From Vitrella brassicaformis (lineage: Eukaryota; Sar; Vitrellaceae), in the NCBI GenBank assembly GCA_001179505.1, contig CDMY01000688.1:1-64000 (forward strand): a DNA stretch of 64,000 nt, given 5' to 3'. The notes below the pieces were generated by a model. It was not told where the DNA came from and did no database searches. It saw only the letters and a list, made by a program, of their open reading frames with translations. The number at the start of each line of letters is the position of its first letter. Within the stretch, counting starts at the first letter, position 1. This document shows positions 11,756-22,470 of the stretch, in pieces. The position numbers and the translations under genes were made by a program.

Positions 11756-12936
11756 CCGTGAGAAGAGGCCGCAGAGCCACCCCTTCTCCTGACGGGGGCT
11801 CTGCGACCGGTCCCGCGCCTGGTGCGTCAGCGAGAAGTGGCGCGGCTGGTGGTGGCGCGGCTGGTGGTGGCGCTGCCGGGGTGGGAGGAGCGGGAGCAGC
11901 AGTGGTGCTGGAAGGGGTGGTGGCAGCAGGGGGAGCCGCACGTGGGGGGGCGGGTAGGGGTAGGGCGGGTAGGGGTAGGGCGGGAGGGGGAAATGGACAG
12001 GGGCGGGGCGGGGGTGAGGGGTGTGGTGTGCGGCAGGGGTAGCGGCGATGGCATGGGAGCCAACAGGGCGGGCTCCTGGCACCGCTGAATCAACCTGACG
12101 GACGACACACACATGGACACACCACATGGTCGAATCTCTGGCTGAGAGAGCTACGTACTGATGGTGCGTGTTAAGTGGGGCATGTACCTGTGACGCCCCC
12201 GCTTTGCGAGCCGCCTGGCTTGGCAGTGCCTTGCTGTCCTCCGTGTTGGCGCCGCGGGGGCACGGGCGGGTGGCGGCAGGTGGAGGAGGGTTGGCAGCCA
12301 CCTCCTCCTCCTCCTCCTCCTCCTCCTTGGCCTTGAACCAGGCCAGCTGGGCCTTCAGGTTCGCCAACTCACTCTCCAGCCCCGCGTGGTCAGTCTGAAA
12401 GAGACAGCATACAGACCATTTGTGCCGAAGGTATCTTTGTGTGCAGGTGCTGTGTGTGAGACGCGGCGCTTGTCGAATGCGTACCAGCCGGTCCTTCATA
12501 GCGGCCACCTCGGCCCTGAGGGCCTCCGCCTCGGCTTTGAGGGCCGCGTCACGCTCCTGAGGAACAAAAGATAACACATCAGGATAGAATCCGGTGTCGG
12601 TGTGCTGGGCGACAGAGAGAGTGTAACCCTTTGCATACCTCTCTCTCCTCCTCCTCCGCTATCCGCCTCTCGCCCAGCTCCAGCAGGGCGAGGGCCTCCT
12701 CGGTCGTCAGGGCGTTGAGCCGCCCGTCGAGCTCCTGTCACACAGACACATCACGGGCATCATCTCAACTGAGCGGACGGTCTTCCCATTGCGAATGTGA
12801 GCAAGGTTACCCCCGGGAACTTGGCATGCAACAGAGCGACGTCCCTGGTGAACGTCTCCCAGTCCCGGGGGGTGAGGATGGTGTTGGCTGCGCCTTCCGG
12901 TGCTTGGCCAATAGTGGGCGACAGAGGACTCGCCAT
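11750..12936 (-). CDS. Gene F: coiled-coil/Pro-rich member of the modular family
   Basis: Starts at an ATG (12936, MASPLSPTIGQAPEG) and ends at a TGA (11750-11752). Exons in order: ILTPRDWETFTRDVALLHAKFPG region (to about 12813); ELDGRLNALTTEEALALLEL (12733-12641); AALKAEAEALRAEVAAMKDRL (12556-12485); a LESELANLKAQLAWFKAKEE exon with a Glu run (12394-12190); a VDSAVPGARPVG exon and Pro-rich tail (12090-11750). The middle forms a predicted coiled coil of about 80 residues. The coiled-coil exons match gene B (19870-20120) and the VDSAVPG exon plus its upstream intron matches gene A (2110-2293). No catalytic domain seen and function unknown. An upstream open stretch ending about 10 nt before this ATG could be an alternative 5' exon. 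Confidence 0.6.
12298..12328. repeat. (CCT)n run encoding the Glu tract of gene F
   Basis: Ten or so CCT units, read as GAG on the minus strand, give an acidic run after the coiled coil. Gene B has a shorter version at 19880-19890, so the tract length differs between paralogues. Confidence 0.8.
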
Positions 12937-12959
12937 GGTGCTCACGCGGTGCTGCTGCT

Positions 12960-13480
12960 GCTCACGCGACAGCCTTTTCTCTCAAATTGCGCGGTCGACG
13001 ATGACCTCGCACCGAGAGGCTTTTCCCCGACGTCAACCAGCAGTGGCCGCTCCTTGCACAAGGCCTGAGGAGATAGAATGTGGGAGACATATCAATCAGG
13101 TGGGTAGGAAACGGCCTAAACATGTCTCTCGCTTGGACATACCTCTGCCAGATTGCTCCTGTGCTGCTGCAACGCCTCTCACGGCATGCCGCTTGAATTT
13201 CTACAATGCAAAACACACCACATCCACACACATCAAACCCTTCATTGCATCAAATAGGGCGTCTTCGGTGCGAACACAAGCCCGCTCACTCCAGGGAACT
13301 TCGTGGCCAGCAACGGCGTCGGCCACGAATGATTCCATGTCCTGGGGGTCGGGTCATTCGGCGCCCGGTCGAGGATCTCGGCCGGCAGGGGCTCCTCGTC
13401 TCTGAGAAAGAGTACAATGACACACACCAGATGAGATGGAACCATCGCGTGCATGGTGGCATCCAATACCTCTTTCTACA
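12960..13480 (-). pseudogene. Degenerate extra copy of gene F-type 5' exons
   Basis: Around 13270-13400 the minus strand resembles gene F's first exon: a CCCCCAGGACATGG segment followed by a CACGAAGTTCCCTGGAG segment parallels gene F's CCCCGGGACTGGGAGACG and CATGCCAAGTTCCCGGGGG. A one-base difference shifts the frame, so the PRDWETF reading is not kept open. Two further open stretches (about 13200-13140 and 13070-12975) look exon-like with splice-type ends but connect to nothing I can identify. Most likely relics of local duplication. Confidence 0.35.
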
Positions 13481-13990
13481 GCCTCCGATACGCCTTTGCC
13501 GCCTCCTCTAGGCGCCCTCACAGGCGTGTCCCCGGCCTGAGGAAGCAGGTCGGAGTGCTCCGCCACTTCCGTAATACAGATGATAGCAGAGGACGGACAC
13601 AATTAGTTTGGAAAAAAGGGAACATGGTACGACGGCCGCCCAAGTTGCTGCCGTCGATCTGGTGGTCTCCCTGCTCATCAAGGAACACACACACGCCCAT
13701 GAGCTGTTTATGTTTGGATGCGGTGCCTGTGTGCACTGAAACACCTCAACTCGCCTCACCGCAGGTTGCCGGGCCTGCTCATGAGGCCCACCATCTTGGA
13801 CGTCCATCCCTGGTCGTCGTCGATGGCGGGCTGGGCAGGCAGCGGCATCACCTGCTGGGGCTCGCAGGGCGGCAGGAGGGCTCGGTGGGTGGCCCGAAAC
13901 TGGCCGAAGCCTGGACACACACGCACACACACACACACACACACAGACATCCTGGCACATAGGCGCGACCCAACGTTAGGGAGGATCTTT
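13481..13990 (-). pseudogene. Partial duplicate of the kinase-like gene's 5' exons
   Basis: The exon at 13909-13759 (minus) encodes GFGQFRATHRALLPPCEPQQ and continues almost identically to the kinase-like gene's exon at 9966-9816. Downstream, 13670-13620 retains a GDHQIDGSNLGGRR version of its QVDGRNVGGR exon, and 13590-13540 an AEHSDL version of GEHPNI. The remaining kinase domain is absent. A CA repeat (13923-13945) lies in the intron before the copied exon. This is a truncated duplicate, perhaps exapted as part of a neighbouring gene. Confidence 0.6.
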
Positions 13991-14047
13991 ACTTGTCGAA
14001 TGGCATCGGACAAGGGTGAGGAGATTCATGTATTCCGCTTCCTCTGT

Positions 14048-14206
14048 TCAACTAATTTTTTGCCATCTCGCACCCGCCGTCTCCTTGACATAGTTGAGCC
14101 ACAGTGCCTCCTGATGGGCGTCGATGACGCTCTTTCGCGTCCACGGCGGCACAAGAAACAGGCTGAGAGCCGCCACCGTGTGACGCCGCCCTTCTTTCGT
14201 TGCCAT
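14048..14206 (-). CDS. Possible 52-residue small protein
   Basis: ATG at 14206 to TGA at 14048-14050. The reading MATKEGRRHTVAALSLFLVP then PWTRKSVIDAHQEALWLNYV has one short hydrophobic stretch followed by an amphipathic, charged region, a layout common in small mitochondrial inner-membrane subunits. That comparison is shape only; no family is recognised. It lies upstream of the kinase exon duplicate on the same strand and might instead be the last exon of a spliced gene. Confidence 0.35.
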   Translation of the reverse strand: MATKEGRRHTVAALSLFLVPPWTRKSVIDAHQEALWLNYVKETAGARWQKIS

Positions 14207-15672
14207 GGCGCTCGGACCACCCTGCCAGATGTGCCTGTGCCCACCATGCCGGTCTTGTGGGGGGAATGGTGCCCCGGTGAACTGACGAATTCGAAGGAGA
14301 AGGAATGCAGCGCGTGTTCGCTTCTTTTGTTCCTCGCAACCTCCTTTTTTTACTTTGCCGTCTCCCTTTGGCCGCGTCGCGAATAGTTTCTCTCGCCGCG
14401 ATCGCTAGCAAAACTGGCCGGTGCGTCTGCCGCAATGAGTTGGCCTTTGGCATCCTGTTTGTGCATCCTATTAGCTGTCTTCTCCCCTGCTCGTGCGGCT
14501 TTGCAAAGGTAACCGATCTGCATGTCCTGCTGTCGTCATCATTGGCTGCCTTTTGTTTCAGAAGGGCTTGGTCAGCCAAGGCTGAGATCTTGCAAAGCGT
14601 TGGCATCTCGGAGCGAGGCACCGGTCAGATCTCGAGAGATCGAACCACCATTCCATGCCGTGAGTGATGTTTGTGCACCACTGCCAGGATGCATTGAGAA
14701 GAAGACCGATTGGACGGCATGTGAGGACATTTGATGCTTTGCCAGCCATCCCATCGAGTGCGTTGACCGCGGCATTCCGGCCGCCGTGCGCTCGGCGATC
14801 GCAATTGCACATGCACCGGTGCATCTATGTTCATTTGGCCGGAGCAATGCAAGCCCGCACCGCTAACTCCTTCGTTCCCTCCATCCCTCGCCCGCTGGTC
14901 ATGCTCATCACGGAATAAATGGATGGATGGATGGATGAAGGAAAGGCAGCAAAGAGGCAGCAGCGAGTGGCAATGAACGGCCACCAATCGTATGCCCAGC
15001 ACCTGGTGCACCCCAACGAAACCTGGATGGAGGCCGGCAGGCAGGCAGGCGGCAGGCACTACATTGTATGTTGTTGTATCGTCGTTCATGTGTTGTGTGC
15101 TAGGCATGGACACATACCTAGGTAGATAGATAGACAGACAGACAGGCCCCATAGCACTGACACACTCGAGAGAGAGTGCTGCATGTGTGCATCGCATCTG
15201 TCGCAGTGAAACGAGCGCCGGCGCCTCGCCGATCTCTTCTGGTTCTGTCTTGCCTTGCTGTCTGCCTGTCTGCATGTCTGTGTGTGTGTGTGTGTGTGAG
15301 TGTGTGTGAGTGTGTGTATGTCATTCATCTACTGTTGCCGGTGTGCTTCCATCCATCTATCCATCGCGTCATTGCATCGCATCTGCATACCTCTGACTAG
15401 ACTGACTTGGATGACAAGCGATTGGGACGGTTCCATACGTCCACGTATGCCTGAGACTGACTGGTGTGCGTGTGAGGGACAATATGTTGTAATGACCATC
15501 GCATTCACGCAAGTGTGCAGTCAATCCATCCGTCTGAATCACATATTCAGGGCCACACAATTGGGGGCACACTCGTAGTAAACTTCGTTGTAATCCTCCT
15601 GATCCGTCTCCTTTCCTTCTCTGTATGAATGGGTGCATCTTCTCCTGACAGGCGGTATCTGCATCAACGAAA

Positions 15673-15708
<36 letters not shown>

Positions 15709-15749
15709 ATGCGGGCCCCTGGATATGGATGGTGAGTCACACCGTCTGT
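14207..15749. other. Gene-poor spacer with microsatellites
   Basis: About 1.5 kb without a convincing exon on either strand. A plus-strand open frame (14305-14667) begins with a hydrophobic stretch, but no splice context or domain supports it. The spacer holds (ATGG)n at 14918-14938, (TG)n at 15279-15320 and (CA)n(GA)n at 15671-15708. Confidence 0.5.
15671..15708. repeat. Compound (CA)n(GA)n microsatellite
   Basis: About ten CA units pass directly into nine GA units, shortly downstream of the gene C stop codon. Confidence 0.85.
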
Positions 15750-18628
15750 CTACGTCCCACCCGCCCGCCCGCCCACCGACCCAGACGTGTCGAAGCCGAT
15801 GGTTGAGTCCTTCTCGATGCTGATGTCCCACATGGTCGCCTTCTTGTCGAATATCTCATCCCAGCCGCCCCCATGCCGCTCCTCCCCGACCTGGATGTAC
15901 ACGCCTGTATACTTGCGATGCTGTAACCACGGGTCAACCGGGATGTCCTCCTGGTGTCGCATCTTGGCCGCGATGTCCTCAACCGTGTCCGACAGCGTCA
16001 CGTCCACCGTGACGGTCCTCTCTGCACAAATAGAAGAGACAGAAGCGAGAGTTCCCACCTTCCGTCTGTGCGTGTGCGTGTGGGCATACATATCCACGTA
16101 CCTTCAGAGACCCTGAAGAAGATCGAGAAGGTTGGTCCCAACCAGCCCTCATCAGACAGAACAGCTGAAAACACAAACACGACAGGATGATGCGATGGTG
16201 CACCACGCCTGGCCGTCCGTGTGTACCTGTGGCTATGGCCTCGTCGTCCACCTTGTCGCGCACACAGGCCGCTGTGACGGGGCAGCCAGCGGCACCACAG
16301 CCGTCGCCCTGGGGCACCTCGGTGGTGTAGAGGGAGATGCGTGCCAAGTGTCCCTCGAACCTGGTCATCTTGATGTAGACGGGACACGCGTCGCCCTCCT
16401 TGTCGCCACACAGGGCGACGAGACGGCATGGGCGGCCGTAGCTGGCGAAGTCGACGGTCCGGCAGCCCCACAAGGAGGGCGTCGGCTGGTGGATGAGGGC
16501 ACTGATGCGGTCATACTCAGCAGACAGCGGCTGCCAGGACCGACATGACACCAACCGCAACCTCTGCGGCGCCAACCTGGAAGAAAGAGCGGAGAGACCG
16601 GAAGTAGAGGGAGACACATTGCTGCCCCGTGTTGCCCCATTACGCGAATCCCTGCACACCTCTCGATGATCATTGAGCGGAAGCTGCTGTACTCTGTCCC
16701 CCGCCCTACTTCTATACACACAACCAACACAACCAGGGTACACAGCACAACCAGGGTCCTTCTGGGACCCTCCGCTTGACTACATACCTTCGCAGCCAGG
16801 GTCCCCGGCATCGGCTCGAACTCGAAACCTCTCTGGCCAGGCGCTAAGTCCCACGCTAAACCACATCCGCGTCAGCTGCAGGTCCTCGCCCAGTCTGTGG
16901 CCATAGAGTGTGAACTGTCGCACACTGGGGGGACGCCTGTCGACTACCGCCTTGGTGCCGATACGCTGCAGGTCGTCAGCCCTCAGCTGGATGCGCAGCG
17001 CCGTGAGCCGCCCATGGTGCTGGGCCAGCCGCAGCAGCCCCTCATTGCCCTTCCAGTCGCCCCCCGTCACCAACACATAGTGCAGGCGGACGAGCCAGTG
17101 TGGGCGACGGACATCCCGAGATCGACGCAGAGGACGGTAGCCCATCACGCCGGCCACTGGCACCATGAGGGCGTCGATGTGCGGCACCAGGGCGGCCGCC
17201 ACGGTGCTGCCGACCGCCGGTGAGGTACAGCAAAGTCTGCTGCTGATCTTGGCGAGTGCGGTGTGGGGCCCCTGATTGGCACTGACGCTGCAGCGGCTCC
17301 ACTCGGCTACGAAGGGGAGGAGGGCCTGGTGCATGAGGGGCTCGGGCAGGCCATGCAGCTGACGAACGAACCGGAACGCCAACGTGCCTTCATCCTGACA
17401 CGGAGGCAGTGACACCCACACACTGGTCGTCTCGTCATGCGAGCTTAAAGTAGCGCGCAGTGGCCGGCTGTACCTTCTTCTTCGTTTCGGTGGCCTGGGT
17501 GGCGTCTTCATCGTCGGCGTCGGCAGCCTCAGCGTCTGGGGCGACGAGCTCGAAGCTCCTGGCATGGCCCTCCAGCTGAAGACAAACACACAGACCGTAG
17601 AAGCCACATACGTCACGAGCCGACGGATGGACGATGTGTGTGTGTATTGTGAACGTACCAGTGCCACGCCGTCTACTCGCTTGAGCTCCGCCTGCAAGTG
17701 GTCCAGTGCGTCGGACATGCCCACGACGGCACCCTCCAGCATTGGCAGGCTGCCCGCAGCCACCGACCCCTGCACCGCACCCACAGGCCAGGCCACACAA
17801 ATGCAAGCACGAGTCAGTAGGGGAGGGAGAGCCGACTGACCTTGCCAGCGAGATACCTAATGGCCTCACCCGCCTGCACACGCACACCACACACCACAGC
17901 ATCATAGCACCCGACGTCTCCGTGTCGGCGGTAGGCACATGTGCCTTTTCTTTCAGATGTCCGTTCACCTGTGAGTGCGATGCAGCCATCTGCTCGTGCA
18001 AGTGCAGCAGACGCCCAAACAGATCAACAAACCTCTGAATGACCACCACAGTGCACACACACAGAGTGGATAGGCACATGACGGTCTCTGTGCGTGTGGC
18101 TGCCGCGTGGCTCACCGACTGCTCCTCTGATGTTGGGCTGCGGCTATCATCATGTCCAAACACATTGCTATGTCCACCACCTGACCAACACGCATACAAC
18201 ACACCACCACACACACCACACAAATGAGGGTCGATGCCTCACTCCCTTTCGCTTTACTCGGCCAGTTGTTCAGCCCACCTGCCGCTGATGCCGATCCAGC
18301 AGATAGAGAGAACATGCTGGCTGCTATGCTTACCGAAGCAACACGTACACCGCCTGAACAGCATTCACATAAGACAGTCCCCGGGTAATCTCCTATCGTC
18401 CATGAGCGTACCGTCAGATGGCAGTAAGGCAGCAACGGCACAATCGACCAGTCACTCAGTCAGGCCTGCTGTCGAATGAAGAACCAGGGAGCGAGGATTA
18501 GCAAGGGACTGCCGACGGCCGCATCAGCGGAAGCTGCAGCAGCAAATGACACCGAACAACGCTCAGGTGCTGCACAGTGCAGCAACCGACCAATCCATTC
18601 AGAACTCACCTGGGCTGCGAAGATCCAT
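15750..18628 (-). CDS. Gene C: unknown protein ending in a ubiquitin-like domain
   Basis: Minus-strand multi-exon gene ending at a TAG (15750-15752). The first ATG (18628, MDLRSP) and its exon are shared with gene B, but the next module carries a one-base deletion relative to gene A, so the true N-terminus is uncertain. Supported exons include RFVDLFGRLLHLHEQMAASH, GSVAAGSLPMLEGAVVGMSD with a short coiled coil, an acidic stretch (17560-17480), a large exon (17399-16790; GLPEPLMHQALLPFVAEWSR, RPHWLVRLHYVLVTGGDWKG), an exon with VALCGDKEGDACPVYIKMTR (16570-16230), and a last exon (16022-15750). The last exon reads RTVTVDVTLSDTVEDIAAKM, then DISIEKDSTIGF, the beta-1/2, alpha-1 and beta-5 pattern of a ubiquitin-like fold. 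No C-terminal Gly-Gly is seen, so it is probably an integral ubiquitin-like domain rather than a conjugated modifier. Function unknown. Confidence 0.6.
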
Positions 18629-18668
18629 GAGTCTCAGTGCTCGGACGTTGACCGACCGAGTCGGCTAC
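18629..18668 (-). promoter_or_regulatory. Conserved 40-bp leader immediately upstream of the gene C ATG
   Basis: This segment is nearly identical to the one ahead of gene B's ATG (22431-22470). The core GGTCGGTCAACGTCCGAGCA is unchanged. It contains CTCGG and CCGAG half-sites that could pair. It is either a shared core promoter/5' UTR or simply duplicate sequence not yet diverged. Confidence 0.5.
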
Positions 18669-18959
18669 ACTTCCTGAGCATACTTCTTGCCAAAAGGCTC
18701 CGCAATCCCTCCTCCCCCTTTTCTGCGCGAGCTTGCGAGCTGAGGAGAAGGGCTCTGGCGATATTTGCCCTTCATAGCAGCCAAGAGGGCTTTGCGCCTC
18801 ATGAGCATCGCATGCATCCGATCTGCTTAGCTGATTCATGGATCCGTCCACTGCAAGAGGCGCAAACCAATGAAGCGGTGCCGGGGGCAGTGCCCTGTCT
18901 GTGTGACACTCATCGGCAAGACACAAGCACTGCAGGCAGGTCAGCCACTCATGTCAGCC

Positions 18960-21900
18960 ATAGGGGCGTCGTCAGCCATGAGTCAATCGGCAGCCACTCA
19001 AGTAGTCAATCCCCGCCAGCCAGTCGCACACACACACACACACAGGCGATTCACTGACTGCACAGACCATCCAAGTGGATGGATGGAAGCGCCTCTGCCC
19101 CTTCTCATGTCTGTATGTCTGTAGTGCTAAGTCCCTCTGTGCCCCCTCCCCGTCTGTCTGTCTGTCTGTCTGTCCGCTCACACACAAACAAAGGTGCCGA
19201 AGATGCTGTCTATCTAAAGGTCGTCGCCCACCTCTCCCTCCCTCCCATCACTGCTATGCCTCACCGACCCGGCCCCCCGCCGCCCTGGTGCTGCTGGCTG
19301 CCTTCTGGCTGGCCTGCCTGTGGGGGCGGTGGAGGGCGGCCTCCTCGGAGGTCAACCGGTGGCCACATCGGCCGCACCGCAGGATACAGTGGTGGCTGTG
19401 CTGTCAGCGGCATTGGAGTGGCCGGTGGTCGGTGGGGCGGTCGAGCCGCCGCGCCGATGTGTGCAGCCGGGGGACGAACGAAGGCTGATGGGGGCGGTGA
19501 GAAGGGGTGGTGCTGGGGCGGGAAGGGGACAGAGGGGATGCGGTGCATCGGGTGGGGTATGTGGTGCATTGGGCGGGGTATGTGGTGCGCCAGAGGGGGA
19601 GCGGCGAGCACCTGTGGGGCGACAGGGGGGCGTCCAGCCACCGCCGAGTCCACCTGACCACACACACAGACACCATGGACGAATGTGGCCACGACGGCTT
19701 CCAGTGGTGCGTGTCAAGTGCGATATCTTGCATACCCCTGGTTTGCGAGCCGCCGCCGTGTTTGGCGTGGTGTCTTCTCTGCCAGCGCCGCGATGTGGCG
19801 GCTTCAGGGAGGCCGGAGGAGGGGCGGTAGGGCTGGTGGACGCCCTGCTCCGCTCTGCCTTGTCGGCAGCCACCTCCTCCTCCTCCTCCTTGGCCTTGAA
19901 CCAGGCCAGCTGGGCCTTCAGGTTCGCCACCTCACTCTCCAGCCCCGCGTGGACGCTCTGTAAGAGACAGCATACAGACCATTTGTGTCGAAGGTATCTT
20001 TGTGTGCAGGTGCTGTGTGTGAGTGGTGCGGTGCTTGTCGCGTGCGTACCAGCCGGTCCTTCATAGCGGCCACCTCCCCCCTGAGGGCCTCTGCCTCGGC
20101 TTTGAGTGGTGCCTGGCGCCTCTGAGGAGACAGAAGGATGACAGTGTCGTCAGCTACCGACGACGCGGCCTCAGCAGCTGATGTGGAGCCCTGAGCAGAC
20201 AGACAGACAGACAGAGGGTGTATGTGTGTATCTGTGTGGTATGTTCATCGTGTCGTACTTGACTTGAGGAGGAGGCCGCGGCAGCACCGCCAGCAGCAGC
20301 AGCACTCGACACGACCTGGGCAACAGCCGCAGATAAGCAATGGACACAATACATACCATCGTCAGTCAAGGCGCACTGCTTGTGCTTACGGGATGCATGT
20401 GTGTGGCGGAGGGTGGTCTACTGTATGGGCAAGAAGCCATCCAATATGATGGCTGTGAGTTGGCCTGCGATGCTTGCTCCTCCTGCAGACGGTGACCAAG
20501 GAGGGGAGACGACAAACAGGTCTGCAGCCTGCCTGCCCGTGACTGCGCTGCACGTTGGTGTGTGTACCTACCTCTTGTCGGCGCTTGTCGTGGTCCAATG
20601 TTGACCATCCAGGATGCGTCCCCTCATTGGCCCTCCGCATCTCATCTGAGCAGACAGACAGACAGACAGACAGAGAGACAGAGAGACAGAGAGATGGAGA
20701 GATGGAGAGATGGCAGAGAGCTGAGGCATCTGTAGGCAATGTGTTGGTTCCCTTGCCCACCCAGCCCGGGACTCCACGGGTATCCATCAGCCTCAGCCGC
20801 CCTCGCCCTCACGTAATAGTCCAACGGGACGATCCTGGGGGCGCGGCATTTGGAAGGTGGATCCATCTGAATGCCCAACAAAGGTTACTAACGGACAAGC
20901 GGAGATGTGTGTAGGGTGTGTGTTCAATCACCAGCCAGATCCAGCCCCTGTCGATGACGTCACTCTCGAGATTGTACCGCCACAGCACACGGCGCCACAG
21001 GGGCATGGACTCCGGTAAGCGCTCAGCGACCGGCTGAGACCGATCCCCTCCTGTGTCGGTCGTCCGCAGCACGATGTAGCCAAATGCGATATAGAGGTAG
21101 GCAGCGACGGTCTCGCCCGGCCGGAAGCCGCTCACCATCACACGACGACCGTCCCTCGCATCAGCATGATTTAGATCGCCATGGTCAAAGCGTTCGTCGA
21201 CAGTGATGCCCAAATCCCCTGTAATGCCCTCGGTCACCAGCCGGTCATAGCGAGGGTCACGGCCGATTTTTGCAGTGAGCACCGTCATCTTGACCCCCCC
21301 CCCTCCATCCCACCACCAGAAGTGCAGCCTGTCCAGCAGGAATGCCGAGAATGAGCGGAAGAGACAGCCGCACCGTCGGATGACAGGGTCACTCCGCTTG
21401 TAGCCGTCAGCGTATGGATGGCCGCCCGGCAAGTCACCCAACGGCACCACGCGAAAGGGCGCCTCATGGCCGATCCAATAGCTCCCGTCATTGCCGTGCT
21501 GCAGCGCCAGGCTGCAATGACGCTGCAGCGCCAGGCGGGTCCCCATGCGTGTCAGCAGGTGGCCGACGATCTTGTAGAGGGCCATGGCCAGTGGCAGCTG
21601 GTGGAAGGCCGCTGCTGTGGGCAGCGCGTCAGCCGACAGACGGAGAGGCCGCGTCGCATCAGCAGGGGTGAGCCGGTAGATGAAGATTAGCCGAAGGAAC
21701 CGACCCATTGCCCGCCACTCCTCGCCACTGCCCCGCTCCAGCACATAGATCACCTTCAAGCCGGCCTCCACGCCACCATCAATGTCGAAGGCCAAGATGT
21801 CCGCCAGCCCGAGACGCCTGATGGCCTTGTCGATGTGCTGCTGGACGCCGTTGAGCAGGGTGCTGTTGGCGGTCTCCGCAGTGTGGCCCAGCAGCTCCTG

Positions 21901-22430
21901 TTGCCGAGTGCGGGTGGCGATCTGCGAGCGGAGAGCGGCTCGTTTGGCATCGTCAGTCGACACGGCCATGGCGGCCATCTTGCTGATGGGCAGTGACAGG
22001 TCAAAGAGCTCGGCGGGCTGGGAGAGGGGAGGGCTGGGGGGACGGGACGCGCTAGCCGACGAGGCGCCATGCAATGCCAAACGCGCCTGCCGTCGTTCTG
22101 ACTCGCCAAACCCAGGATACCTCCCCTCCCGGATCATCTGCAACTCCTCTGTATGCGCACAGGCAGACGAGCGGCAGGTTGGCTGAGAGATGACGATGTG
22201 TGTGGCTGCTGTTGCCCACCATCAAGTGTGTCGTGTTGGTCTTCATCTACTTGGCGGCGATGGTGCCTGGCAGGATCAGCCAGGGCCTGCCGAGCGGCCG
22301 CGTCACGAGGAGCTGCAGCAACCAACACACCGAACTGAGTAATGCAGAGAGCTCTCCAGCTGGAGAGGTGTGTGGCAGGGTGTGGGGGGCAGAGCTCACC
22401 TGAGCTGCGATGATTGCCGCTATTGTCCAT
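18960..22430 (-). repeat. Right arm of inverted segmental duplication
   Basis: Gene B plus about 300 bp beyond its stop codon. The part beyond the stop (18960-19215) is the reverse-complement counterpart of 4040-4290. The two arms enclose about 14.7 kb. Confidence 0.75.
19261..22430 (-). CDS. Gene B: intact member of the modular gene family
   Basis: ATG at 22430 (MDNSGNHRSS), TGA at 19261-19263. Modules in order: leader exon; PRDAAARQALADP exon; a large exon (22142-20936) with EGRYPGFGESERRQARLALH, a Pro/Ser linker, then the family domain (SQIATRTRQQELLGHTAE, IRRLGLADILAFDIDGG, KVIYVLERGSGEEWRAMGRF, VMVSGFRPGETVAAYL); a MDPPSKCRAPRIVPL exon; an EMRRANEGTHPGW exon; an EEQASQANSQPSY exon; an Ala/Ser exon; two coiled-coil exons (20120-19780; LKAEAEALRGEVAAM, LKAQLAWFKAKEEEE); and a VDSAVAG plus Pro-rich tail (19650-19261). 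The family domain has mixed alpha/beta character, no transmembrane segment and no catalytic motif I know. The domain's uninterrupted frame, where gene A is broken, argues that B is functional. Divergent from homoserine dehydrogenase by 261 bp. Confidence 0.7.
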
Positions 22431-22470
22431 GAGTCTCAGTGCTCGGACGTTGACCGACCGAGTTGGCTAC
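22431..22470 (-). promoter_or_regulatory. Conserved 40-bp leader immediately upstream of the gene B ATG
   Basis: Matches 18629-18668 with about two differences. It lies within the 261-bp spacer shared with the divergent homoserine dehydrogenase gene, so at least part of a bidirectional promoter may have been copied to gene C. Confidence 0.5.

Noticed and set aside
14305-14667. Plus-strand open frame of 120 codons with hydrophobic start
   Set aside because: No splice context, domain or convincing codon pattern; it lies in a repeat-rich spacer.
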